A DNA stretch of 64,000 bases from Pseudorasbora parva (taxonomy: Eukaryota; Chordata; Actinopteri; Cypriniformes; Gobionidae). The stretch covers positions 137,501-201,500 of the forward strand of contig NC_090187.1 in NCBI RefSeq assembly GCF_024679245.1, given 5' to 3'. This document shows positions 1 through 13,900 of the stretch, in pieces. Position 1 is the stretch's first letter. Each line of letters opens with the position of its first letter. The translations under genes and the position numbers were made by a program. The notes beneath the pieces are model-generated. The model was given only the letters and a program-made list of their open reading frames with translations, had not been told where the DNA came from and searched no databases.

Positions 1-1280
1 GTCCCTAATCAGTTTAAACATGCTGTTGTTAAGCCTCTTCACATTTGGACCCTGCAGTCAAATAAAATTTTCAGGCAATTTCAAAGTTACCTTTTCTGTG
101 TTTAGACCCGCTCTGACAGATAGATCCATTTAGCCCAGGTGGTTCAAGTACATTTGGAAAATTACAGACTGGTATCGCTTCTTCCATTTATTGCTAAAAC
201 ACTTGAATGATTCAAGTCATCCAACCAAGTCTCTAAGTTTCGTGAACAGAATAACCTCCTGAACAACAATGCATCTGGTTTCAGAAGTGTCACTCTAATG
301 AGACGGCCCTACTCTCGATTACTGAAGCTCTGAGACTGGCAAGAGCCGCTTCCAAATCCTCAGTACTCATCTTGCTGTATCTGTCTGCTGCTTTTGACAC
401 AGTCAACCACCAGATCCTCCTGTCGACCCTCAAGATAAAAGACATCTCAGGAACCGCACTCTAATAGTTTAAGTCTTACCTCCCCGTAGGTCCTGTCATG
501 GAGAGGTGAAGTCTCTTAGTCACAACATCTAGCTACTGGAGTGCCCCAGGGTTCAGTGCTGGGGCCGCTTCTCTTCTCCATCTACATCTCATCACTAGAT
601 CTGTCCTTCAGAAACATGGTTTCTCCATCACTGCTATCATCTAGAGCTACTGGAGTGCCCCAGGGCTCAGTGCTGGGGTCGCTTCTCTTCTCCATCTACA
701 TCTCATCACTAGATCTGTCCTTCAGAAACATGGTTTCTCCATCACTGCTATCATCTAGAGCTACTGGAGTGCCTCAGGGCTCAGTGCTGGGGCCGCTTCT
801 CTTCTCCATCTACATCTCATCACTAGATCTGTCCTTCAGAAACATGGTTTCTCCATCACTGCTATCATCTAGAGCTACTGGAGTGCCCCAGGGCTCAGTG
901 CTGGGGTCGCTTCTCTTCTCCATCTACATCTCATCACTAGATCTGTCCTTCAGAAACATGGTTTCTCCATCACTGCTATCATCTAGAGCTACTGGAGTGC
1001 CTCAGGGCTCAGTGCTGGGACCGCTTCTCTTCTCCATCTACATCTCATCACTAGATCTGTCCTTCAGAAACATGGTTTCTCCATCACTGCTATCATCTAC
1101 AGCTACTGGAGTGCCTCAGAACTCAGTGCTGGGAACGCTTCTCTTCTCCATCTTCATCTCATCACTAGTCCCAGCACTTGTATATTGTTGCCCTGTTGTT
1201 GGCTTGTTGTTGTTTTGCTCTCCTCTCCTCTAAATTGCTCTAGTTTTGGATAAAAGCATATATTAAATGAGTAAATGCAA
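1..1280 (+). mobile_element. Non-LTR retrotransposon remnant (RT domain and 3' tail)
   Basis: Decayed reverse-transcriptase reading. Around 300-450 it gives SSVLILLYLSAAFDTVNHQI and then the RT motif [16 protein letters not shown]. It ends with a fish LINE-type tail, TTTGGATAAAAGC and TAAATGAGTAAATGC, near 1240-1275. Frameshifts and stops precede 535. The RT stretch 531-1190 has been expanded as 114-bp tandem copies. The style is L2/Rex-like, but the family is not assigned. Confidence 0.7.
531..1190 (+). repeat. 114-bp tandem repeat inside RT motif, ~5.7 copies
   Basis: The start of the unit (AGCTACTGGAGTGCC) recurs at 114-bp steps from 531. Because 114 is 38 codons, the frame stays open for about 230 residues repeating GVPQGSVLG and LDLSFRNMVSP. 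This is amplified transposon debris, not a host gene. Confidence 0.9.
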
Positions 1281-1284
1281 ATTA

Positions 1285-1460
1285 TTAAAAGTCTGTATAT
1301 CAAAATGGAGGGTTTTTGGCTGTCATTTTATTTGTGGTTTTAGTGTTGTGTTTTTATGGTTGTGATTGTCTCTTTTATGTGTTGACATACTGTACAGCAC
1401 TTTGGTCAATGGTTGTTTGAAAGTGCTCAATAAATAAATAAATACAAAATTGAGCAGGAG
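1285..1460 (+). mobile_element. Second retroelement 3' tail
   Basis: The text CTGTACAGCACTTTGGTCAA followed by GTGCTCAATAAATAAATAAA resembles the 3' end of a fish LINE or SINE. No coding part remains. Confidence 0.45.
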
Positions 1461-1636
1461 CTGTTTTATACTGCGCCTAACTGATGTGCAGACAGAACAT
1501 GCCCTGTTTAATCATTAGAAATGTGACACATGCATTTGAAATATTTTTTAATATTAAAGGCACTAAATCAAATGTATGCCAGTTGTATAACAAATGTTTA
1601 TGTGTACTAGTCTGTGTGTAGTCAGCTCAGTGTTTT

Positions 1637-1640
<4 letters not shown>

Positions 1641-1732
<92 letters not shown>
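1641..1732 (+). repeat. (TC)46 microsatellite acting as polypyrimidine tract
   Basis: An uninterrupted CT run of about 92 bp ends in the CAG acceptor of tspan4 exon 2. It must serve as the polypyrimidine tract, as no other lies nearby. Confidence 0.95.
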
Positions 1733-1734
<2 letters not shown>

Positions 1735-1735
<1 letters not shown>

Positions 1736-1926
1736 TTGGCGGCTGTGGGATTCTCGGAGTAGGCGTTTGGCTTTCCATCACCCAGGGAAACTTTGCCACC
1801 CTCTCCTCCTCCCTTCCGTCTCTTTCCGCAGCCAATCTGCTCATCGCAGCAGGAAGCATCATCATGGTGATTGGCTGTCTGGGGTGTGTGGGCGCGGTCA
1901 AAGAGAACCGTCCATTACTCCTGAGT
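1735..1926 (+). CDS. tspan4: tspan4 exon 2: TM1 end, EC1, TM2
   Basis: 64 codons in phase 0, starting [13 protein letters not shown] and ending KENRPLLLS. It covers the rest of TM1, the small extracellular loop ([10 protein letters not shown]) and TM2 with the conserved GCLGC and KEN motifs. The acceptor CAG at 1732-1734 follows a CT microsatellite with no gap, and the donor is GTGAGT at 1927. Confidence 0.93.
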
Positions 1927-4900
1927 GTGAGTAAACCAAATACACTAGCATGTCAAACAATCCTTCTGTTCAACAGGACATGTGCGAGGGCTCTATTATG
2001 AAATAATCATATGTCTGACATTATTCATTTGAGCCATAAATGGGGTTTTCTGCTCAAATGATAATATATGGCTCTTGAATCAAAGGCAATAATTGACACT
2101 GAGCAGATTTTGATGACAATAACAGCAATGAAATGAAATGCAGGAAAGGTTATTAGTGTCATTTCCACTCCACAGACGAACAGGTGAACATCAGTCGACT
2201 GCTTCATATCTTTCTGTCTGTCAGTCACAGGTACATTTCACAAAAAGTGATTGCCATCAGCTTGATTCTAATAATAGGTAACAAATTATATCAGCCGGGC
2301 GCACAACAGTTTTTTCCATTGTTAAACTATCAGAAATGGATTTGGATGCCCTAAGCGCATCTGCACCGTGAGCTTCAGCCCATGAGCTCAGATCAGTGGA
2401 ATAGAGTCCCGCGAGTCTCCTCGACTCTGCAGATTTTGGACGTCTCTGTTGTTTAACACTGAATGGACTCATCAGATCAGTTGAGACCATGAGCTGACCC
2501 CACAATGCTTTTAAAAGCCATTGTTTTAAACCATTTGTTCCATAGGAAGAAGTCATTTAAAACTGTTTTGCATGGTGAGATTACTCTCTGAATCTAGTGT
2601 ATCTCGACTTGTGTATCTTTTAAAAGTCAGTCAGAGACCCGTGGATAGTTTTAGAGGACATGTTTCCAGGGGCCGGTGAGGCCTACATTCTGTCACAAGT
2701 GTCCCGGGACAGATGCAGATATCAGGCTGCCAGAACCTCTCAGGGCCTGAGCTGGATTGTGTTTTTCAGATGTATGCATATTAAAAATCCTGACGGGCAA
2801 AGCAGAATGGTGGTTGTCTAATCAAAGTTACATCAGCACAACTCAGAGGAGTAAAACTGGTGAGAAATCACATTTCTCTGTCAGAACTAGATCTTCAGTC
2901 ATTTATCTTGCATTTCACTTATATGTTTAATGGTGTCCAGTTGTCTTCTCAGATCTAAATATGCAGGTCTGCAGCACACCCTGTTTCCCTGGGTAAAATG
3001 TGTGTGAATGTATTTGATAACACATATAAATGAAACCGTGAATTATAATGCTTATCTGTAACTGGTGTTGATTTGCTCCAGCTGTCTGTGTTGGAGCAGA
3101 GTGGCCGATTTGAATATATAACGCTGCAATCACCGCAAGACTATCGCAGCCTGAAGGTAATTTATGATAAAATATTTTCATGTCCACATGGGGGATGGTG
3201 ATGTTTACTGCTTAAGCTGCTATTTATGTCACAGGCTGATTTTAATGATGGCCTGGGCTCTCCTGCGAGTCTTTATCTGCTGTGGGTCGAGCGTGTGATT
3301 ACAGCGGGTTATGATGACACACAGTCATACTCAAACCAAAGCGCACACACACTACTGTACTGCTCTTACTGTTCCTGCCACAGGCAGAAGGTAAAGCAGT
3401 AAGTAATGCTAGTATGTGTTTCTGAATTCAGATACACAGTCTTGATCAGGAAAGATACTGGTAAGATAGCATTAACTATCATTATAATTTAAGCTTGCTA
3501 GATTTTATGCTAGATTTTTTTTTTTAAATCAACTGACAACTTGTCAAAGAAGGCAAAGGGTTGATCCAGCATCTCAAATGAAACCCTTGTGATTCAGCAA
3601 CTGTTAACGCACTCACATTTGTGTAAAATAGCCTTGTTGACAAGTTTGGCTCAAAAAGAGCAAAAAAGATATAATACCTTCAATGATCTGTAGATGGAGG
3701 TATGGCCTGTAGATGGAGATATGGCCCGTAGATGGAGGTATTGCCTGTAGATGGAGATATGGCCTGTAGATGGAGGTATTGCCTGTAGATGGAGATATGG
3801 CCTGTAGATGGAGGTATGGCCTGTAGATGGAGATATGGCCTGTAGATGGAGATGGAGGTATGGCCTGTAGATGGAGGTATGGCCTGTAGATGGAGATATG
3901 GCCTGTAGATGGAGGTATTGCCTGTAGATGGAGATATGGCCTGTAGATGGAGGTATTGCCTGTAGATGGAGATATGGCCTGTAGATGGAGGTATGGCCTG
4001 TAGATGGAGATATGGCCTGTAGATGGAGATGGAGGTATGGCCTGTAGATGGAGGTATGGCCTGTAGATGGAGATATGGCCTGTAGATGGAGGTATTGCCT
4101 GTAGATGGAGATATGGCCTTTAGATTGAGGTATGGCCTGTAGATGGAGATATGGCTTGTAGATGGAGATATGGCCTGTAGATGGAGGTATGACCTGTAGA
4201 TGGAGATATGGCCTGTAGATGGAGGTATGGCCTGTAGATGGAGATATGGCCTGTAGATGGAGGTATGGCCTGTAGATGGAGGTATGGCCTGTAGATGGAG
4301 GTAAAGGTTCTTGATCTTGTGTCTTGATCTTAACGTTAAACTGAGGTCCTGACTCTCTGTGGTCGTTAAAAATCCCAGGATGTCCTTCGATAAAGAGTAG
4401 GGGTGTAAGCCCGGCATCCTGGCCAAATTTGCCCACTGGCCTCTGTCCATCATGGTCTCCTAATAATCCCCATATCCTGATTGGCTTCATCACTCTGTCT
4501 CCTCTCCACCAATCAGCTGGTGTGTGGTGGGCGTTCCTGCGCATTATGGCTGCCGTCGCATCATCCAGGTGGTGCTGCACATTTGTGGTGGATGAGGAGA
4601 TCCCCCCTTCCATGTAAAGCGCTTTGAGTGCCTAGAAAAGCGCTATATAAATGAATTATTATTAATTGTGTGATAGTACTATGAGTGGCATGAAGGAGAG
4701 ATGACAGATTGTAAAGTGCCCAATGACGTATGAGGGAGGGCCAGTTTAAACAGGGCTCGGGATGAAAGGGGCATTAGTGGCAGAACTCAGGACTGAGGAT
4801 AGGATAGGATGGGATTGGGATTGGTATCGGGATTGGGATTGGGATTGGGATTTGGATGGGATGGGATGGGATGGGATGGGATGGGATGGGATGGGATGGG

Positions 4901-7900
4901 ATGGGATGGGATGGGATTGGGATGGGATTGGGATGGGATGGGATGGGATGGGATGGGATGGGATGGGATGGGATGGGATGGGATGGGATGGGATTGGGAT
5001 GGGATGGGATGGGATGGGATTGGGATGGGATGGGATGGGATGGGATTGGGATGGGATGGAATTGGGATGGATGGGATGGGATGGGATGGGATGGGATGGG
5101 ATGGGATTGGGATGGGATGGGATGGGATGGGATGGGATGGGATGGGATGGGATGGGATAGGATAGGATAGGATAGGATAGAGTGTGTCAAGTGTTTTTAG
5201 GGCTGGGTTTGGTGCCATTCTGTAGATAATGTCGCCATAGTCCAAAATTGGCAGAACTGTCACCTTAACAATGGGGCATTTGGTTGCATGACTAAAGAAG
5301 CTTCAATTGTGAAAAAGAAAGCGTAGTCTAGCTTTGACTTTTGCTTGAAGGTTATTCATGTGTGAAATGAATGACAGGGATGAATCCACCCAGATGCCTA
5401 GATATTTACATGTTTTGGCATACGCCAGAGCCATACCGTTCAGGTGACTGTAGGAGGAGGCTTGGTAACTCAGCTGAAGAGGATGCATTTGGTCTGACTG
5501 CTGTTAATACGTAGGTGGAGATTGTGGAAAACTGCGACTGAAGGTGCTCTATAGCAAACAGCAGCACACAGAGAGAACGTATTGAAAACTGCAGCAGTTT
5601 ATATTGTTTAGGAACTGGTTTAGACAGAGCAACAGTACATTGCAGATTATCCTTAACATAAAAAAGCGTTGTTTGCTGCCACTTATGGTTGGTTTTAGTT
5701 TTTAATTTTTCAATTATAATAGCTTTTTTATCATTCCATATTTCTATCATCTAAAACTTTAATTTGTTATATTTCTGTATTCTTAAACCGTTGAAACTCA
5801 TAGCGTTCTGCGGTGTGAATGATGTCTGTTCTTTCTCTCTCTCTTCTGCTTGTGTTTTTGCAGTTCTTCCTTCTGTTACTCCTGATATTATTGTTGGAGA
5901 TTCTGTTCATGATTCTTTTCTTCGCATATCAAGATCAGGTACGTGCAAAATCAATCTGTCTTTTAACGCTGTTTATTATTTTATATTATTCCACTGATTG
6001 TGATTGGTCAATAGTGGCATCTCACATTTAATTATAAATTATAATAAACTCTATAATTTGCCGTTGTCTCTGTGATTGCCTAGTTTCATGAGTTTCATGT
6101 CACTCCATGTTTTTTTCACATCATAAAATAATTTACACTCAGATCAATTTTTCATGACTATGCATTTATTTATGTTAGAGCCATAATGTCTTTTTACCAT
6201 GTTTAACATTTATAATGTCAGTCCTTATTATAAAATAAACATATCATAAGTGAGAGTTAAAAGTCTGTGGGATCCTGTAGTCGCTTCTATATCCCGGCTC
6301 TTGGTACAGACAGAACAGCAATAATCTTGCAGTAAACATCATAGGAATATGCTCTTCTGTCGTGTTCACTAACCTTTACCTTTCTTGGCCAGTTCCCTAA
6401 GGGACAGCACTGAGTTATCCATCTGTAGATATGAGGCCTGTTGCATGAGTTTCAGAGTAGATTTAGAGTTGACAAATCCAGATAAATCCAACCTGGTTTA
6501 GATCAAGTTCAACCATTTCTCAAAATTCGGTATAAACTTTCTCTGTCAACTCAAGTTTAATCCCGAGTTTACAATCAATTCTGAAGCACGTGCACCTGAA
6601 AGTGTGACACGTGCGGCAAACAGCCAATCACAGTGTCCGTTTGATTCAATTCTCTTCTTAAGATTGAGATCATTTTGAAAATTATCATGAAATTAAATGT
6701 TTAAAAGGCAGGAATAAACACTGCTGCTGCGGCCAGAGTTTGAGAAGGCAGCTGAAAGAATATCTGACTATATCAATCAATCAATCAATCAACTTTATTT
6801 ATATAGCGCTTTTACAGTCACGATTGTGTCAAAGCAGCTTCACAGATACAAACAGGATAATATTGCAACAAAAAACAATACCAACGCATGATGTGAATCA
6901 AAGAAATATGCCCAATAATTATAGGTTCACAAAGAGCTCAAATGAATATACATAGTTTAAAAGAATTATGAATGCATGTGTTATATTTATATTACTATTT
7001 GGCTACTTGTCAATTAATATAATATTTATATGAACATATTTTTTGAATTCAAAGTTATTATAATTAATATAAAAGATGCACAATTTTATTTCAATTTTAT
7101 TTAACTTTTTTCATTATAAATTTCTTTAATCTGGAATGAGAGATACAGGGGGTGTGGCTTTATTGCATCTTTACGTGCAGCTGATTGGTCCAGTTTGGGT
7201 TTGCAATCTCAAAACCAGAATCAAACCAGCTCCAGAGCAGGTTAGCTGTGTAGTGTAAGTTACCATGGTGATAAACACTGATTAAAACCAATCCACCTTC
7301 TTGAGCCCGAAAAAACAGAGTTTGCTGAAACTAATCTCGAACTTACCTAGGTAACAACTGAAACCAGCTTTGTGTAAACAGGCCACTGGATATAAATGAC
7401 TATCTCAAGGCTCAGGACACACGGCATGAGATATATTTCTCATCAATGAAGAACAGTTAGAGATGTCTAAGGACACACGATGGCTTCGTCTCAGTGTAAT
7501 CAACCTGCCTTCACTTCCTCTCTCTGGGAGATTGATTTTCTTGGCCGTTCTCTTCTAAGCACAAATGGCAGAAACACATGATGGCAATGATAGTTCCTCC
7601 ATCCATCTGCTCTTCCTCCAACTCTCTCCAGAGAGAAAACACACGGCTAATTCACCTGTCATCAGAGATCATCTTCTCATGTCAACGGTGACCATAACAA
7701 AGATTACAGTTGAACAAGAAGATAACTAAAGCTAATTACACAGTGATGATAAAAATAGATGTGTGACGAGGATCTAAACAATACACTTTTCATCAGTGTT
7801 TTTTTTATTTTATCTTGCATCCACAGTCTCAGTCCTGATAAAAACATGAGTCTTCATCACACAATGGCCTTCAGGGAGTATCTAATATTACATTCAATCA

Positions 7901-10900
7901 CATCTCGTCCCGCCTGATGTCAGGAATGATAACTCAAGATTCAGTTGCAAGTGAACAAATCCTTTATTGAAGGAAAAACTCGAATTGACGATAGAGCCAT
8001 TCAGAAAGACGTGATGCAGCAAGTCCTCAGCAGCACAGGGACTACAATGAGCAGATCTCCGAAAACCTTCCACTCGAGAAACCTAAGACAGATACACATG
8101 GATCAAAACAACAGGAACTCTGACCGAAAACTCCAGACTGGATCAAAACAACAGGAACTCTGACCGAAAACTCCACACTGGATCAGAACAACAGGAACTC
8201 TGACCAAAAACTCCACACTGGATCAGAACAACAGAAACTCTGACCGAAAACTCCAGACTGGATCAAAACAACAGGAACTCTGACCGAAAACTACAGACTG
8301 GATCAGAACAACAGGAACTCTGACCAAAAACTCCAGACTGGATCAGAACAACAGGAACGCTGACCAAAAACTCCAGACTGGATCAGAACAACAGGAACTC
8401 TGACCGAAGAGACTCCACACTGGAGCAGAACAACAGGAACTCTGACCGAAAACTCCACACTGGATCAGAACAACAGGAACTCTGACCGAAAACTCCACAC
8501 TGGATCAGAACAACAGGAACTCTGACCGAAGAAACTCCAGACTGGATCAGAACAACAGGAACTCTGACCAAAAACTCCACACTGGATCAGAACAACAGAA
8601 ACTCTGACCGAAGAAACTCCAGACTGGATCAGAACAACAGGAACTCTGACCAAAAACTCCAGACTGGATCAGAACAACAGGAACTCTGACCGAAAACTCC
8701 AGACTGGATCAGATCAACAGGAACTCTGACCAAAAACTCCAGACTGGATCAGAACAACAGGAACTCTGACCGAAGAAACTCCAGACTGGATCAGAACAAC
8801 AGGAACTCTGACCAAAAACTCCAGACTGGATCAGAACAACAGGAACTCTGACCAAAAACTCCACACTGGATCAGAACAACAGAAACTCTGACCGAAGAAA
8901 CTCCAGACTGGATCAGAACAACAGGAACTCTGACAGAAAACTCCAGACTGGAGCAGAACAACAGGAACTCTGACCAAAAACTCCACACTGGAGCAGAACA
9001 ACAGAAACTCTGACTGAAAACTCCAGACTGGATCAGAACAACAGGAACTCTGACCGAAGAAACTCCACACTGGAGCAGAACAACAGAAACTCTGACCGAA
9101 GAAACTCCAGACTGGAGCAGAACAACAGGAACTCTGACCGAAGAAACTGCACACTGGAGCAGAACAACAGGAACTCTGACCAAAAACTCCAGACTGGATC
9201 AGAACAACAGGAACTCTGACAGAAAACTCCACACTGGAGCAGAACAACAGGAACTCTGACTGAAGAAACTCCACACTAGAGCAGAACAACAGGAACTCTG
9301 ACCGAAGAAACCCCACACTGGAGCAGAACAACAGGAACTCTGACCGAAGAAACTCCACACTGGAGCAGAACAACAGGAACTCTGACCAAAAACTCCACAC
9401 TGGATCAGAACAACAGGAACTCTGACCAAAAACTCCAGACTGGATCAGAACAACAGAAACTCTGACCGAAGAAACTCCACACTGGATCAGATCAACAGGA
9501 ACTCTGATCAAAAACTCCACACTGGAGCAGAACAACAGGAACTCTGACAGAAAACTCCAGACTGGATCAGAACAACAGAAACTCTGACCAAAAACTCCAG
9601 ACTGGATCAGAACAACAGGAACTCTGACCGAAGAAACTCCAGACTGGATCAGAACAACAGGAACTCTGACAGAAAACTCCAGACTGGATCAGAACAACAG
9701 GAACGCTGACCAAAAACTCCAGACTGGATCAGAACAACAGGAACTCTGACTGAAAACTCCAGACTGGATCAGAACAACAGGAACTCTGACAGAAAACTCC
9801 AGACTGGATCAGAACAACAGGAACTCTGACAGAAAACTCCAGACTGGATCAGAACAACAGGAACGCTGACCAAAAACTCCACACTGGATCAGAACAACAG
9901 GAACGCTGACCAAAAACTCCACACTGGATCAGAACAACAGGAACGCTGACCAAAAACTCCACACTGGATCAGAACAACAGGAACGCTGACCAAAAACTCC
10001 AGACTGGATCAGAACAACAGGAACGCTGACCAAAAACTCCAGACTGGATCAGAACAACAGGAACTCTGACTGAAAACTCCAGACTGGATCAGAACAACAG
10101 GAACTCTGACAGAAAACTCCAGACTGGATCAGAACAACAGGAACTCTGACTGAAAACTCCAGACTGGATCAGAACAACAGGAACTCTGACTGAAAACTTC
10201 AGACTGGATCAAAACAACAGGAACTCTGACCAAAAACTCCAGACTGGATCAGAACAACAGAAACTCTGACCGAAGAAACTCCAGACTGGATCAGAACAAC
10301 AGGAACTCTGACAGAAAACTCCACACTGGATCAGAACAACAGGAACTCTGACCGAAAACTCCAGACTGGATCAAAACAACAGGAACTCTGACCGAAAACT
10401 ACAGACTGGATCAGAACAACAGGAACTCTGACCAAAAACTCCAGACTGGATCAGAACAACAGGAGCGCTGACCAAAAACTCCAGACTGGATCAGAACAAC
10501 AGGAACTCTGACCGAAGAGACTCCACACTGGAGCAGAACAACAGGAACTCTGACCGAAAACTCCACACTGGATCAGAACAACAGGAACTCTGACCGAAAA
10601 CTCCACACTGGATCAGAACAACAGGAACTCTGACCGAAGAAACTCCAGACTGGATCAGAACAACAGGAACTCTGACCAAAAACTCCACACTGGATCAGAA
10701 CAACAGAAACTCTGACCGAAGAAACTCCAGACTGGATCAGAACAACAGGAACTCTGACCAAAAACTCCAGACTGGATCAGAACAACAGGAACTCTGACCG
10801 AAAACTCCAGACTGGATCAGATCAACAGGAACTCTGACCAAAAACTCCAGACTGGATCAGAACAACAGGAACTCTGACCGAAGAAACTCCAGACTGGATC

Positions 10901-13900
10901 AGAACAACAGGAACTCTGACCAAAAACTCCAGACTGGATCAGAACAACAGGAACTCTGACCAAAAACTCCACACTGGATCAGAACAACAGAAACTCTGAC
11001 CGAAGAAACTCCAGACTGGATCAGAACAACAGGAACTCTGACAGAAAACTCCAGACTGGAGCAGAACAACAGGAACTCTGACCAAAAACTCCACACTGGA
11101 GCAGAACAACAGAAACTCTGACTGAAAACTCCAGACTGGATCAGAACAACAGGAACTCTGACCGAAGAAACTCCACACTGGAGCAGAACAACAGAAACTC
11201 TGACCGAAGAAACTCCAGACTGGAGCAGAACAACAGGAACTCTGACCGAAGAAACTGCACACTGGAGCAGAACAACAGGAACTCTGACCAAAAACTCCAG
11301 ACTGGATCAGAACAACAGGAACTCTGACAGAAAACTCCACACTGGAGCAGAACAACAGGAACTCTGACTGAAGAAACTCCACACTAGAGCAGAACAACAG
11401 GAACTCTGACCGAAGAAACCCCACACTGGAGCAGAACAACAGGAACTCTGACCGAAGAAACTCCACACTGGAGCAGAACAACAGGAACTCTGACCAAAAA
11501 CTCCACACTGGATCAGAACAACAGGAACTCTGACCAAAAACTCCAGACTGGATCAGAACAACAGAAACTCTGACCGAAGAAACTCCACACTGGATCAGAT
11601 CAACAGGAACTCTGATCAAAAACTCCACACTGGAGCAGAACAACAGGAACTCTGACAGAAAACTCCAGACTGGATCAGAACAACAGAAACTCTGACCAAA
11701 AACTCCAGACTGGATCAGAACAACAGGAACTCTGACCGAAGAAACTCCAGACTGGATCAGAACAACAGGAACTCTGACAGAAAACTCCAGACTGGATCAG
11801 AACAACAGGAACGCTGACCAAAAACTCCAGACTGGATCAGAACAACAGGAACTCTGACTGAAAACTCCAGACTGGATCAGAACAACAGGAACTCTGACAG
11901 AAAACTCCAGACTGGATCAGAACAACAGGAACTCTGACAGAAAACTCCAGACTGGATCAGAACAACAGGAACGCTGACCAAAAACTCCACACTGGATCAG
12001 AACAACAGGAACGCTGACCAAAAACTCCACACTGGATCAGAACAACAGGAACGCTGACCAAAAACTCCACACTGGATCAGAACAACAGGAACGCTGACCA
12101 AAAACTCCAGACTGGATCAGAACAACAGGAACGCTGACCAAAAACTCCAGACTGGATCAGAACAACAGGAACTCTGACTGAAAACTCCAGACTGGATCAG
12201 AACAACAGGAACTCTGACAGAAAACTCCAGACTGGATCAGAACAACAGGAACTCTGACTGAAAACTCCAGACTGGATCAGAACAACAGGAACTCTGACTG
12301 AAAACTTCAGACTGGATCAAAACAACAGGAACTCTGACCAAAAACTCCAGACTGGATCAGAACAACAGAAACTCTGACCGAAGAAACTCCAGACTGGATC
12401 AGAACAACAGGAACTCTGACAGAAAACTCCACACTGGATCAGAACAACAGGAACGCTGACCAAAAACTTCAGACTGGATCAGATCAACAGGAACTCTGAC
12501 CAAAAACTCCAGACTGGATCAGAACAACAGGAACTCTGACCGAAGAAACTCCAGACTGGATCAGAACAACAGGAACTCTGACCAAAAACTCCAGACTGGA
12601 TCAGAACAACAGGAACTCTGACCAAAAACTCCACACTGGATCAGAACAACAGAAACTCTGACCGAAGAAACTCCAGACTGGATCAGAACAACAGGAACTC
12701 TGACAGAAAACTCCAGACTGGATCAGAACAACAGGAACTCTGACCAAAAACTCCACACTGGAGCAGAACAACAGAAACTCTGACTGAAAACTCCAGACTG
12801 GATCAGAACAACAGGAACTCTGACCGAAGAAACTCCACACTGGAGCAGAACAACAGAAACTCTGACCGAAGAAACTCCAGACTGGAGCAGAACAACAGGA
12901 ACTCTGACCGAAGAAACTGCACACTGGAGCAGAACAACAGGAACTCTGACCAAAAACTCCAGACTGGATCAGAACAACAGGAACTCTGACAGAAAACTCC
13001 ACACTGGAGCAGAACAACAGGAACTCTGACTGAAGAAACTCCACACTAGAGCAGAACAACAGGAACTCTGACCGAAGAAACCCCACACTGGAGCAGAACA
13101 ACAGGAACTCTGACCGAAGAAACTCCACACTGGAGCAGAACAACAGGAACTCTGACCAAAAACTCCACACTGGATCAGAACAACAGGAACTCTGACCAAA
13201 AACTCCAGACTGGATCAGAACAACAGAAACTCTGACCGAAGAAACTCCACACTGGATCAGATCAACAGGAACTCTGACAGAAAACTCCAGACTGGATCAG
13301 AACAACAGGAACGCTGACCAAAAACTCCAGACTGGATCAGAACAACAGGAACTCTGACCGAAGAAACTCCAGACTGGATCAGAACAACAGGAACTCTGAC
13401 AGAAAACTCCAGACTGGATCAGAACAACAGAAACTCTGACCAAAAACTCCACACTGGAGCAGAACAACAGGAACTCTGACAGAAAACTCCAGACTGGATC
13501 AGAACAACAGAAACTCTGACCAAAAACTCCAGACTGGATCAGAACAACAGGAACTCTGACCGAAGAAACTCCAGACTGGATCAGAACAACAGGAACTCTG
13601 ACAGAAAACTCCAGACTGGATCAGAACAACAGGAACGCTGACCAAAAACTCCAGACTGGATCAGAACAACAGGAACTCTTACTGAAAACTCCAGACTGGA
13701 TCTGAACAACAGGAACTCTGACAGAAAACTCCAGACTGGATCAGAACAACAGGAACTCTGACAGAAAACTCCAGACTGGATCAGAACAACAGGAACGCTG
13801 ACCAAAAACTCCACACTGGATCAGAACAACAGGAACGCTGACCAAAAACTCCACACTGGATCAGAACAACAGGAACGCTGACCAAAAACTCCACACTGGA

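Noticed and set aside
2257..2556. 99-codon - strand frame in tspan4 intron 2
   Set aside because: No recognisable motif and no splice or promoter context. Kept as intron.
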